In this document: piece by piece, positions 7,187 through 14,842 of the stretch
Position numbering within the stretch: position 1 is the stretch's first letter
How the letters are laid out: each line of letters starts with the position of its first letter
Assembly: GCA_964623265.1 (NCBI GenBank)
Contig: CAZUTK010000018.1
Coordinates: forward strand, 1 to 43,985
Length of the DNA: 43,985 nt
Source of the DNA: CAZUTK01 sp964623265
GTDB lineage: Bacteria > Electryoneota > B3-LCP
Direction: 5' to 3'
Position numbers and translations under genes: made by a program
Notes under the pieces: generated by a model
The model's input: only the letters and a program-made list of their open reading frames with translations
What the model was told of the DNA's origin: nothing
Databases searched by the model: none

Positions 7187-8632
7187 TTATTTAATTAAGA
7201 CTATTTTCCGATTCTGCGCAAAATTTTCGCTCCGAAATGCGACCCAATAAATGCCCGAGCCGACGTTTTTCGCCTTCCATGCGAATCGGTTGGCGCCCGG
7301 CGGTAATACTCCTTCCGAAAGGATCTTCACTAAGCGACCACGCAAGTCATAGATCGCCAGTTCACCCGTCTCAGATTGCGGCAAGAACAAAACAATCGAA
7401 CCGGTCGGGTTGAAAGGATTGGGGAAGATTTCCAACGCCGTGGTCGAAGGGACAGGCCGTATCGGCGTGGGTTCTACATACACAACGGTATCCTGTTCGA
7501 AATAGAAGCAGCCCATATCCGCCCGGGTATGATCGGGATCCAGAGGGCTGTAGGGATTACCAGCGTCAATGCAAGGCGAATTTTCAGTCAGGTTGTAATC
7601 TCCCGCCGGCGCATCTTTGAAAAGCGGATCTTCGAGAATACAGCCTTCATCCAGCGAACAATTCAGGGTGTTGACGGAATGATTGAAGAAGTCGGAATAT
7701 CGAATTGTCGGGGATGAGCTGGCGTCGGCCACCACGCCGGTGGATGATCCGTCACCGTAGATGATGCAGTTCTCGATCAGTGGCGCGGAGTTTTGCACCA
7801 GATACAAGCCTTTGCCCGCCGCCGATGCAGAAAGCAAGGCAACGGTATTATTTACAAAGCTGGGAAAACTCCTCTCATTGTAACCGCCGAAAGCGTAGTT
7901 ATTAGAGGCTATCCTCAATAAATTATAGTACAGATTGGGTTTTGCCGCTCGTTCCAGCCAGAAGCCGCAAGCCATCCCCATCGCGTTTAGAGTCAGCTCC
8001 GAACGATACACATCCGGATTCGATTCTTCGATGCGGACTCCCACGGCGTAATTGAGCGCATATCCGTATGATGTGAATATCTTGCAATCGGAAATATATG
8101 CGTTCGAATGGTAGAGCCGGATGACGTCCACATCCTGGCCGTTGGCTTCGAGCGATGAATTCGTCAGGCTGAAATCCGACCAGTATCCGAAGACGCAGGA
8201 GGAAACAGCCATGATGGCCGCGTGACTAATGATGGGATCGCTGTGATCGGCGCGTACCCCCCAGAGCGGATTCTTCAATAGCACATATTCCAGAAGACCA
8301 CCGTTGGATGTGGGTTCAAACCAAATCCCGCGCCAATGATCTTTGTTTACATCCAAGAACTTGATTGAGTCCCCTGGCAGACCCTGAGCCAGCAGAGTGC
8401 CGTAAACTAAGATCGAATCGGATTTGCTGAACCAGATTTCCACCCCGGGATTAATCAGCAGACGAGTGTTGGGCAGGATGATGATGGTGCTTTCGACGAT
8501 ATACGGGTTTCCTTCGGGGTACCAGATTCCTTCAACCGGCCCACCGACGACGGTCGCACCGTAAAGATTTAGAGGTATGAGGATGTAGAGTATGCAGCAC
8601 GAGAACCAGCCCCAAAGCGCACTAGAACGCAT
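7187..8632 (-). CDS. Secreted right-handed beta-helix protein with type IX-like C-terminal sorting domain
   Basis: 481 residues. A signal peptide covers about residues 1-25. The body has repeated short beta strands with parallel-beta-helix character (LLNTRLL-type turns, SNAYISDCKI, SAPLIENCII, SSPTIRYSDF), ending in SPCIDAGNPYSPLDPD, typical of choice-of-anchor or pectate-lyase-like proteins. The last 85 residues begin IFPNPFNPTGSI and end GIYWVAFRSENFAQNRKIVLIK in an Ig-like fold, matching C-terminal sorting domains of the type IX pathway. No lyase active site is clear, so it may be structural or adhesive. GGAG lies about 8 nt before the ATG. A minus-strand TATAAT at 8677-8682 is a plausible -10 box. 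Confidence 0.85.
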   Translation of the reverse strand: MRSSALWGWFSCCILYILIPLNLYGATVVGGPVEGIWYPEGNPYIVESTIIILPNTRLLINPGVEIWFSKSDSILVYGTLLAQGLPGDSIKFLDVNKDHWRGIWFEPTSNGGLLEYVLLKNPLWGVRADHSDPIISHAAIMAVSSCVFGYWSDFSLTNSSLEANGQDVDVIRLYHSNAYISDCKIFTSYGYALNYAVGVRIEESNPDVYRSELTLNAMGMACGFWLERAAKPNLYYNLLRIASNNYAFGGYNERSFPSFVNNTVALLSASAAGKGLYLVQNSAPLIENCIIYGDGSSTGVVADASSSPTIRYSDFFNHSVNTLNCSLDEGCILEDPLFKDAPAGDYNLTENSPCIDAGNPYSPLDPDHTRADMGCFYFEQDTVVYVEPTPIRPVPSTTALEIFPNPFNPTGSIVLFLPQSETGELAIYDLRGRLVKILSEGVLPPGANRFAWKAKNVGSGIYWVAFRSENFAQNRKIVLIK

Positions 8633-8873
8633 TAGGGTTTCTCCGCAGGGAGATCATATTTTTAGTACTTACAATTATTATACTTAACAATGCCCTCCGC
8701 TGATCTAATTTAAAGCTTCAAAAAAACTTATACTTTACCGCTTTTAATATACAAAAAAAATACGGATAAGTCAAGAAAATTATTTAGATTTCACATTTTT
8801 ATCCGTTCTGAACGAATACATCCCCTTTTTGCCTTTTCGCCATTCTCCGGAAAGGATAAAAGCAAATAAGCGC

Positions 8874-8902
8874 TTGACATCATCCAGGATTCAATATAGA
8901 TT
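8874..8902 (+). promoter_or_regulatory. Sigma70-type promoter of the smpB operon
   Basis: TTGACA at 8874-8879, a 17-bp spacer, then TAGATT at 8897-8902 (TATAGA at 8895 with a 15-bp spacer is an alternative). It lies in the AT-rich 295-bp gap shared with the divergent beta-helix gene; I see nothing else certain in that gap. Confidence 0.65.
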
Positions 8903-8927
8903 TAGATGATTTAAGAGATCAGCCGGG

Positions 8928-9398
8928 ATGACGTCGAACAGCGTGATAGCGCGAAATAAAAAGGCTCTGCACGATTATCACATCTTAGAGAAGTGGGAGG
9001 CGGGAATTGCGCTTCTCGGCACAGAAGTGAAGAGCCTGAGATTGGGTCATGCCAATCTGAAGGACAGCTACGCTCTGATTCAGAACGGCGAAGTATTTCT
9101 GCATCGGATGCACATCAGTCCCTACGATAAAGGCAATATCTTCAATCATGACCCGACTCGAATTCGGAAACTGCTTTTGCAAAAGCGGCAGATCAAAAAA
9201 CTGGATGCATCCTTGCAAGGCAAGGGATTTGCTTTAGTTCCGCTTTCGCTCTACTGGAAAGACAATCGCGTGAAAGTTGAAATTGCCCTGGTGCGAGGTA
9301 AAAGACAATACGACAAGCGAGACACCATCGCAAAACGCGAAGAATCCCGCGCTCTGGACCGAGCGATGAAACAACACCTGAGAACTATCAAACGATGA
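8928..9398 (+). CDS. smpB: SsrA-binding protein SmpB
   Basis: 156 residues, the usual length. SmpB binds tmRNA and delivers it to stalled ribosomes for trans-translation. The sequence has the conserved beginning (IARNKKALHDYHI), the strand GTEVKSLRLGHANLKDSYA, the surface HMISPYD-like segment (HRMHISPYDKGNIFNH), RIRKLLLQKRQI and a basic C-terminal tail (KREESRALDRAMK) that enters the ribosome. The stop overlaps the tyrS start as ATGA, so the two are translationally coupled. The ssrA gene itself is not in this window. Confidence 0.97.
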   Translation: MTSNSVIARNKKALHDYHILEKWEAGIALLGTEVKSLRLGHANLKDSYALIQNGEVFLHRMHISPYDKGNIFNHDPTRIRKLLLQKRQIKKLDASLQGKGFALVPLSLYWKDNRVKVEIALVRGKRQYDKRDTIAKREESRALDRAMKQHLRTIKR

Positions 9399-10633
9399 CC
9401 GCCGCAAAAATCAGCTTCCCTCCCGTCAAAGAGCAAATGGACGTCCTTCTTCGCGGAGCTCTGGAAGTGATCTCCGTGGATGAACTCGAACGCAAACTGG
9501 AAAGATCCTGTAAATCCGGCAAACCTCTTACCGTCAAACAGGGATTCGATCCATCCGCGCCGGATCTGCATTTAGGTCACGCCGTTACGATCCGCAAGCT
9601 GCGCCAATTCCAGGATTTGGGGCACCGCGTGATTTTCCTGATCGGTGATTTTACCGGAATGGTCGGGGATCCTTCCGGGCGTTCGAAGACCCGCCCCCGC
9701 TTGACTCAAGAAGATGTCCTGAAAAACGCGCGCACGTACGAAGATCAGGTCTTCAAGATTCTCGACCGCGCAAGGACGGAAATCCGGTTTAATTCGGAGT
9801 GGCATGGGAAGCGCGATGTCTATCAATTCCTGGAACTCGCCGGCAAACATACGGTCGCCCGGATGCTGGAACGGGACGACTTTCTGAAGCGGTATCAATC
9901 CGGTGAACCCATTTCCATCCTCGAATTCCTCTACCCCTTGCTTCAGGCGTATGATTCAGTGGCTCTGCAAGCGGATGTGGAAATGGGCGGTTCGGATCAA
10001 AAGTACAACCTGCTCCTGGGCAGGAAAATCCAGGAGGAATACGGTCTGGAACCGCAAGTGGCGTTTATGATGCCTCTGCTGGTGGGAACGGATGGAAAAG
10101 AGAAGATGTCCAAATCTCTGGGCAATTACGTGGGAATCAACGATCCTCCGGAGGAAATCTACGGAAGGATTCTATCCATTCCGGATGAACTGATCGCAGG
10201 ATATTTTCTCCTGACCACGGATCTGCCCGTCGCTGAAATCGAAGCGATGCGGAAAGAGATTGAGAGCGGTGCGGTCAATCCGATGATTCACAAGCAGCGG
10301 TTGGCGCGGGAGATTGTAACGCAATATCATTCTAAGGACGCCGCCCGCCTGGCGGAAGAAGATTTTTTAAAGCGTTTCCGTTACCGCGAAATTCCGGAAA
10401 ACGTGCCCGAAATCACCATCAGCGACGCGCCTTCGAAGCTTCCCATCAATCATCTGCTGGTGAAGGCGAACCTCTCGGGGAGTCTGAGCGAAGCCCGCAG
10501 GGATATTCAATCCGGAAGCGTCAAGCTCGACGGCAAGAAGATCCTCGATTTCCGACAGGAAGTGCAATTGAAAAGCGGACAAATTCTTCAAGTCGGGAAG
10601 CGCAGGATCGTGAGGCTGATCTTTCAGGAATAA
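9395..10633 (+). CDS. tyrS: Tyrosyl-tRNA synthetase
   Basis: 412 residues, a class I aminoacyl-tRNA synthetase that charges tRNA-Tyr in the cytoplasm. The HIGH motif is HLGH at residues 59-62, and KMSKS is at 237-241. The motif GGSDQKYNLLLGR belongs to the tyrosine pocket. An S4 RNA-binding domain occupies about residues 345-410 (LPINHLLVKANLSGSLSEAR). The shape resembles the shorter bacterial TyrZ-type enzymes. It sits second in the smpB operon. Confidence 0.97.
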   Translation: MTAAKISFPPVKEQMDVLLRGALEVISVDELERKLERSCKSGKPLTVKQGFDPSAPDLHLGHAVTIRKLRQFQDLGHRVIFLIGDFTGMVGDPSGRSKTRPRLTQEDVLKNARTYEDQVFKILDRARTEIRFNSEWHGKRDVYQFLELAGKHTVARMLERDDFLKRYQSGEPISILEFLYPLLQAYDSVALQADVEMGGSDQKYNLLLGRKIQEEYGLEPQVAFMMPLLVGTDGKEKMSKSLGNYVGINDPPEEIYGRILSIPDELIAGYFLLTTDLPVAEIEAMRKEIESGAVNPMIHKQRLAREIVTQYHSKDAARLAEEDFLKRFRYREIPENVPEITISDAPSKLPINHLLVKANLSGSLSEARRDIQSGSVKLDGKKILDFRQEVQLKSGQILQVGKRRIVRLIFQE

Positions 10634-10652
10634 ATCCTTCCAAAAGTCTTTT

Positions 10653-11630
10653 ATGCCAACGTCCTTGGATCGCTTTCATACCGCGGTCGCTGAAGATCTG
10701 CAGCGGGTGGATCAAGAAATGCGACGAGTTTTATCCAGCGACGTAAAGCTGGTGGATAAGATCGTCCGCTATCTGATTCAGCGCAAAGGGAAATCCCTCC
10801 GCCCCATACTCACCCTGCTGACGGCTCGACTTTTCGGCCGCCCGAATGATCAGGCGATCAAGGTCGCCGTCATCGTGGAGCTGCTGCATACCGCCACGCT
10901 CGTTCACGATGATGTCGTGGATGAATCGCCCGAACGCCGCGGATTTCCGTCTATCAATGCGATCTGGAAGAACAAAGTATCCGTGCTAGTCGGCGACTAC
11001 CTGCTGGCGAAGGCGTTGACCGAGATGCTGGATCTGCGGAACTTCACCGTGTTGGACATTTTATCCACGACGGCGAGGCGGATGAGCCGCGGAGAATTGC
11101 TGCAGATCGCCAAGGCGCGCAAACTGGATATCACGGAAGAAGTGTACTTCGATATGATCGGCGACAAGACCGCGGCACTCTTCTCGGCGTGCTGCGAGCT
11201 GGCGGCGGTCACCGCCGGCAGAGACGGGATGGATCGGGTTTCGCTGCGGGATTTCGGGGAGAAACTGGGGTTGGCGTTTCAGATCCGCGATGACATTCTG
11301 GATTTCTCCGGCAAGAACATTCTGATCGGAAAACCCGTGATGGGAGACGTGAAAGAAAGAAAGATCACTCTCCCCTTGATTTACGCGATGAAAAATGCGA
11401 AAAACCCCGAAGGCCGGGGAATTCTGAAACTCATTGAAAGAGGAATTAGAACTCAAGATCGGGGCAAATTGCTCGCTTTCCTGCGCGACCATCACGGGTT
11501 AGAATCTGCAGAACGAGTTGCAGAGCGACTGCGCGATGAAGCTCTATTAGCGCTGACGCATTTCCCTGAAACGGAATCCCGCCGCATCCTCGAAGAATTC
11601 GCTTATTTTGCTGTGAATCGCAGTAAATAG
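10653..11630 (+). CDS. Polyprenyl diphosphate synthase (IspB/HepT type)
   Basis: 325 residues. It condenses isopentenyl diphosphate units onto an allylic primer to make the side chain of a quinone. The first Asp-rich motif is DDVVD at 86-90 and the second is DDILD at 213-217. The KGKSLRP and HTATLVHDD segments are typical of long-chain trans-prenyl synthases. Residues before the first motif lack bulky aromatic stops, consistent with a long product, but chain length cannot be read with confidence. It follows tyrS by 19 nt and ends only 3 nt from the convergent phosphate transporter gene, with no terminator between them. Confidence 0.93.
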   Translation: MPTSLDRFHTAVAEDLQRVDQEMRRVLSSDVKLVDKIVRYLIQRKGKSLRPILTLLTARLFGRPNDQAIKVAVIVELLHTATLVHDDVVDESPERRGFPSINAIWKNKVSVLVGDYLLAKALTEMLDLRNFTVLDILSTTARRMSRGELLQIAKARKLDITEEVYFDMIGDKTAALFSACCELAAVTAGRDGMDRVSLRDFGEKLGLAFQIRDDILDFSGKNILIGKPVMGDVKERKITLPLIYAMKNAKNPEGRGILKLIERGIRTQDRGKLLAFLRDHHGLESAERVAERLRDEALLALTHFPETESRRILEEFAYFAVNRSK

Positions 11631-11633
11631 TTC

Positions 11634-12629
11634 TTACTTCAGATAGCTCGAGACAATCCATTCCAGAATCGCCGCGAAGCCGATGCAGGCGGGCAGAGTC
11701 AGAACCCAGGATATGACGATCTTGGATGCCAGCGTCCAGCGGACGGAAGAGACGCGGTGCGAGGAACCCACCCCCATCACGGACGAAGTAATTACATGAG
11801 TCGTTGAGACCGGCAAGCCGAAGTGACTGGCGCCGATGATGACCAGTGCGGCGGCGGATTCCGCTCCGAAGCCGTGCACCGGCTTCAGCTTCATCAAACC
11901 CATCCCCAGAGTCTTAATCACCCTCCACCCCCCCATCGCCGTGCCCAATGCCATCGTCATTGCGCAGATGAATATCACCCAATGCGGCACCACAAATGTA
12001 TCCAGAGTTCCACCGGCGACCAGAGCCATAGTGATCACACCCATGGCTTTTTGAGCGTCATTGGATCCATGCGAAAACGCCATAAAAGCCGCCGAAAAGA
12101 TCTGCAGTTTGCCGAATATGCGATTGACGTATGTTGAGGTTTGATTCCTGAAAATCAGATAAATCAACCGCATAAATATGATGCTGACGATCAAGGCTAT
12201 GGGCGGCGAAATCAACAAGGAGAGAAGCACTTTTAAAAGCCCCGACGCGTAAATGGTATGATGTCCGGGGGCACCCATGACCGCTCCGACTAAACCGCCG
12301 ATCAAGGCGTGAGATGCGCTGATCGGCATACCGAATATCGTGAGCACGATATTCCAGGACGCCGCGACCGCCAGTGCAACAATGATGACGCTGCTGTTGA
12401 TCGAGGTGGGATTAACGATGTCTTTGCCGATGGTCTGCGCCACATGGGTATTCATGTAAGCGCCAAAAAAATTCAACACAACAGCCATTCCCAAAGCCAT
12501 CGCCGGAGTCAGGACTCGGGTAGAAACCACGGTGGCGATGGCGTTGGCGGAATCGTTCAAGCCGTTCGAAAAATCGAAAATCAAGGCGAGGAGGATAACA
12601 ACCAGGGTCACCAGGGGGAGTTCAAGCAT
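11634..12629 (-). CDS. pit: Low-affinity inorganic phosphate transporter, PiT family
   Basis: 331 residues, about ten membrane helices. PiT proteins take up metal-phosphate driven by protons or sodium. Both family signatures are present: NGLNDSANAIATVV near the N-terminus and SHGSNDAQKAMGVI in the middle. VSTTHVITSSVMGVG near the C-terminus is also typical. The ATG at 12629 overlaps the stop of the DUF47 gene by 8 nt, so the pair is one operon. Confidence 0.95.
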   Translation of the reverse strand: MLELPLVTLVVILLALIFDFSNGLNDSANAIATVVSTRVLTPAMALGMAVVLNFFGAYMNTHVAQTIGKDIVNPTSINSSVIIVALAVAASWNIVLTIFGMPISASHALIGGLVGAVMGAPGHHTIYASGLLKVLLSLLISPPIALIVSIIFMRLIYLIFRNQTSTYVNRIFGKLQIFSAAFMAFSHGSNDAQKAMGVITMALVAGGTLDTFVVPHWVIFICAMTMALGTAMGGWRVIKTLGMGLMKLKPVHGFGAESAAALVIIGASHFGLPVSTTHVITSSVMGVGSSHRVSSVRWTLASKIVISWVLTLPACIGFAAILEWIVSSYLK

Positions 12630-13254
12630 GCTTCACGCAGATTCCTTCAATTACATTGGCGACATCCTCACATTTATCAATGGCGGATTCGACGTATTCG
12701 TGGATCTCCTTGAGCTTGATCACCGTGATGGCGTCCAGACGGCTGTCAAAAAGCTCCGAAAGCGCTTCGCGATGCAGCAGATCCCCTTCATTTTCGTGAG
12801 TATGGACTTGTTCAAAGTACTTCTGCAGCGAAGCGTACGTCATGCGGGGTTTCATCTCCCGCACCAGAGTGTTCAGTACTGCCGTGGCATTCTCGAGCAC
12901 TTCGACCTGCCGCACCAATTTCGCAGGCGGGGAACCGATCTTATAAAGGATGATTCTCGACGACGCGCCGTCCATCATATCCAGCACATCATCCAGCCGG
13001 ATGATCAGAGAGTAAATATCTTCGCGGTCGTACGGGGTGAGGAAGCTTTTATTCAGCCGGTCTACCACGCTGTGAGTCAGGCGATCGCCGGCGTGTTCCA
13101 GTTCTTTGATCTTCTGCGTCAGAGCGATGCACTTCTGCGGTTCGTGATTATTCTGAAGCAGTTCGACGAAAATCCGGGCGGCTTCATGGAGTCCGGCGGC
13201 AGCGCCGTTGAAACTCTCGAAGAACCAACGATCTTTGGGAAACAGTTGAAACAT
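12622..13254 (-). CDS. PhoU-like DUF47 protein, partner of the PiT transporter
   Basis: 210 residues, all helical, matching the DUF47/TIGR00153 family that is normally paired with pit genes. Such proteins resemble PhoU and are thought to control PiT activity. Conserved-looking segments are ELEHAGDRLTHSVVDRLNKSF, TPYDREDIYSLI and HTHENEGDLLHREALSELF, with Glu/Asp metal-binding positions as in PhoU. The call rests on family and context. A Pho-box-like repeat lies 69-85 nt upstream of the start. Confidence 0.92.
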   Translation of the reverse strand: MFQLFPKDRWFFESFNGAAAGLHEAARIFVELLQNNHEPQKCIALTQKIKELEHAGDRLTHSVVDRLNKSFLTPYDREDIYSLIIRLDDVLDMMDGASSRIILYKIGSPPAKLVRQVEVLENATAVLNTLVREMKPRMTYASLQKYFEQVHTHENEGDLLHREALSELFDSRLDAITVIKLKEIHEYVESAIDKCEDVANVIEGICVKHA

Positions 13255-13322
13255 AATTTTTTCATAGAGGATTCTGCCGCCCAGAGTTTACAAAAAAACA
13301 GATGCCAAAACAAGCGAAAAGA

Positions 13323-13339
13323 TTAACAGAATTTTAACA
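13323..13339 (-). promoter_or_regulatory. Pho-box-like direct repeat upstream of the phosphate transport operon
   Basis: TTAACA occurs at 13323-13328 and 13334-13339 on the plus strand, spaced 11 bp start to start (TGTTAA repeats on the minus strand). Response regulators of the PhoB/PhoP type bind two or more such hexamers with an 11-bp period. The location, about 70 nt before the DUF47-pit operon, fits phosphate control. No PhoB/PhoR genes are in the window, so this is a motif-and-context call. Confidence 0.45.
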
Positions 13340-13373
13340 ATAGAACATCACAATCTGAAGTATATCGAATTTC

Positions 13374-13406
13374 AAAAAAAGATCGGCTCCGCAGGAAGCC
13401 GATCTT
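13374..13406 (-). terminator. Intrinsic terminator after the inverted hybrid kinase gene
   Basis: Ten-base arms (13379-13388 and 13397-13406) with an 8-nt loop, followed on the minus strand by a run of T residues (13374-13380). It lies about 45 nt past the stop at 13451 and separates the two-component cluster from the phosphate operon. Confidence 0.88.
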
Positions 13407-13450
13407 CACCGATTATTTTCAGCGCTGTTCCCCTGAGCGCCGATGCTTGA

Positions 13451-14656
13451 CTATTTCATATTTCCGGGAAATTTTCTGGGTAAAGAGATAGTGACCTTCG
13501 CTCCACGCATCGCTTTATTCTCAATGGTGATCCTTCCATCCCAGCGATTCAAGCAGCGTCGGGCGCGCGTTAGTCCCAATCCGCCTTTGATTCTGTAATC
13601 TTCTTCGATGCGCATTTTGGGCCAGAAGGGTTCAAAAGCTCGCTGCAGAGCTTCCGGACTGAAGCCGTCGCCATCATCTTCTACTTCGATCAAGACGCGC
13701 TGATCGGAAGTATACGTCTTTACGCCAATCCGTCCGGATTTACGCCCCCGCTGAGCATCAATTGCGTTCAACAAAATTTCCTCGAGCGCTACGGCGAAAT
13801 CAGCATAAATTCCGAAGACGTTCGGGAGGGATTCATCCAGGTTAAGATCTACTTGAATGAAGTGCTTGTAGAAGAGATCCGCGCGCAAAAAAGAAAGTTC
13901 GGAACGGATGATCTGGTTGATGTTTTGCGGCAGAGCTTCGCGCACAATTTCGTTATCGAATTTATTCGATATTTCGATGATTCCGTCGCGGATTCGCTTG
14001 GCTTGTACCATCACGTTTTCAATATCCGCGCCGAGTTCCGGCTTCTTCATCTTCAGGATTTCGAGATGTCCCATCAGTCCGGTCAGAAAGCCATTCAGAT
14101 TGTGAGTGATTCCGCTGCTTAATCTGCCGATGCTGATGAACGGCGCATACAGATCCAGGAGGTGCATCAGATCCGCCGTTGACTCCAACTCGTTGCTGAT
14201 ATTCGTTCTTTTCGGATCGTTCATGAGATCCTCCGATCTCTCTTCGCTTGGATCCTGACCCGTCATCGGGTCGGATTGATCCAACCGGTTCCTCACAAAG
14301 CGGTTCCGGGCGAATTGCAACATCTGCTCGACATCAAAAGGTTTCTGGAAGAAATCCACCGCCCCCATCTTCAACGCTCGAACAGCATCTTCTTTGTCGC
14401 CGTATGCGGTCAAGATCGCGAAGGGGAGATCGGCTTGATGCTGCCGGAGTCGCCGGATCATCTCGATGCCGTCCATATCGGGCAGGACGAGGTCGGCGAA
14501 GACGAAATCGCAGGGTGCGTCGCGGCAACGCTCCAGAGCCTCCGCACCGGTTGACGCCGTCGTTACCTGGACATCACAGCCTCGGAACAAGCGTTCCAGC
14601 GAACTCTTAACGGCGCGGTCATCTTCCACGATCAGGATTCGTTTCTGCTTGGACAT
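13451..14656 (-). CDS. Inverted hybrid: receiver domain followed by histidine kinase domain
   Basis: 401 residues, no membrane segment. Residues 5-120 are a receiver: EDD at 11-13, phospho-acceptor Asp55 (FADLVLPD) and Lys105 (FFQKPF). A variable linker (about 122-165) leads to a HisKA-like region with His185 in GITHNLNGF, then a HATPase domain with N-box EILLNAIDA, G1 EVEDDGDGF and G2 GGLGLTRARR. The receiver-first order and the HNLN His-box are seen in soluble phosphorelay kinases. A TTG 36 nt upstream also opens the frame, but the ATG at 14656 aligns with the receiver fold. A good sigma54 promoter ends about 30 nt before this ATG. Confidence 0.9.
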   Translation of the reverse strand: MSKQKRILIVEDDRAVKSSLERLFRGCDVQVTTASTGAEALERCRDAPCDFVFADLVLPDMDGIEMIRRLRQHQADLPFAILTAYGDKEDAVRALKMGAVDFFQKPFDVEQMLQFARNRFVRNRLDQSDPMTGQDPSEERSEDLMNDPKRTNISNELESTADLMHLLDLYAPFISIGRLSSGITHNLNGFLTGLMGHLEILKMKKPELGADIENVMVQAKRIRDGIIEISNKFDNEIVREALPQNINQIIRSELSFLRADLFYKHFIQVDLNLDESLPNVFGIYADFAVALEEILLNAIDAQRGRKSGRIGVKTYTSDQRVLIEVEDDGDGFSPEALQRAFEPFWPKMRIEEDYRIKGGLGLTRARRCLNRWDGRITIENKAMRGAKVTISLPRKFPGNMK

Positions 14657-14686
14657 GGAAACCAGTTGAATACACGTCGAAGAGAA

Positions 14687-14703
14687 AAGCAAACACTATG
14701 CCA
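14687..14703 (-). promoter_or_regulatory. Sigma54 (-24/-12) promoter of the inverted hybrid gene
   Basis: The minus strand reads TGGCA, six bases, TTGCTT; the invariant GG and GC are separated by exactly 10 bases. The predicted start is near 14677, giving a 5' UTR of about 20 nt before the ATG at 14656. The adjacent upstream gene encodes an NtrC-type activator with an intact GAFTGA loop. Confidence 0.72.
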
Positions 14704-14750
14704 CAACGGAATTAACTTCATCTTGAGCACGAGAATGCGATATTTGCTGA

Positions 14751-14763
14751 AATCCGCCGGATT
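14751..14763. repeat. Palindrome AATCCG-C-CGGATT, candidate upstream activator site
   Basis: A perfect 6-1-6 palindrome centred about 55 bp upstream of the -24 element of the sigma54 promoter. With the palindrome at 14805-14816 it makes a plausible pair of enhancer sites; the binding protein is inference. Confidence 0.4.
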
Positions 14764-14804
14764 CTTCGCAGTTTACGACGATTGAATGGGCGGAACTTCA
14801 ACAT

Positions 14805-14816
14805 CGAAGATCTTCG
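14805..14816. repeat. 12-bp palindrome CGAAGATCTTCG, candidate upstream activator site
   Basis: A perfect palindrome centred about 110 bp upstream of the -24 element, in the range typical of NtrC-family enhancer sites. It lies in the 186-nt gap between the regulator gene and the hybrid kinase gene. Confidence 0.4.
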
Positions 14817-14842
14817 CATGGCGTGACGATGGAAATCCATTC

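Noticed and set aside
12532..13326. 264-codon open frame on the plus strand
   Set aside because: Antisense to the DUF47 gene, which is well supported by family and operon context.
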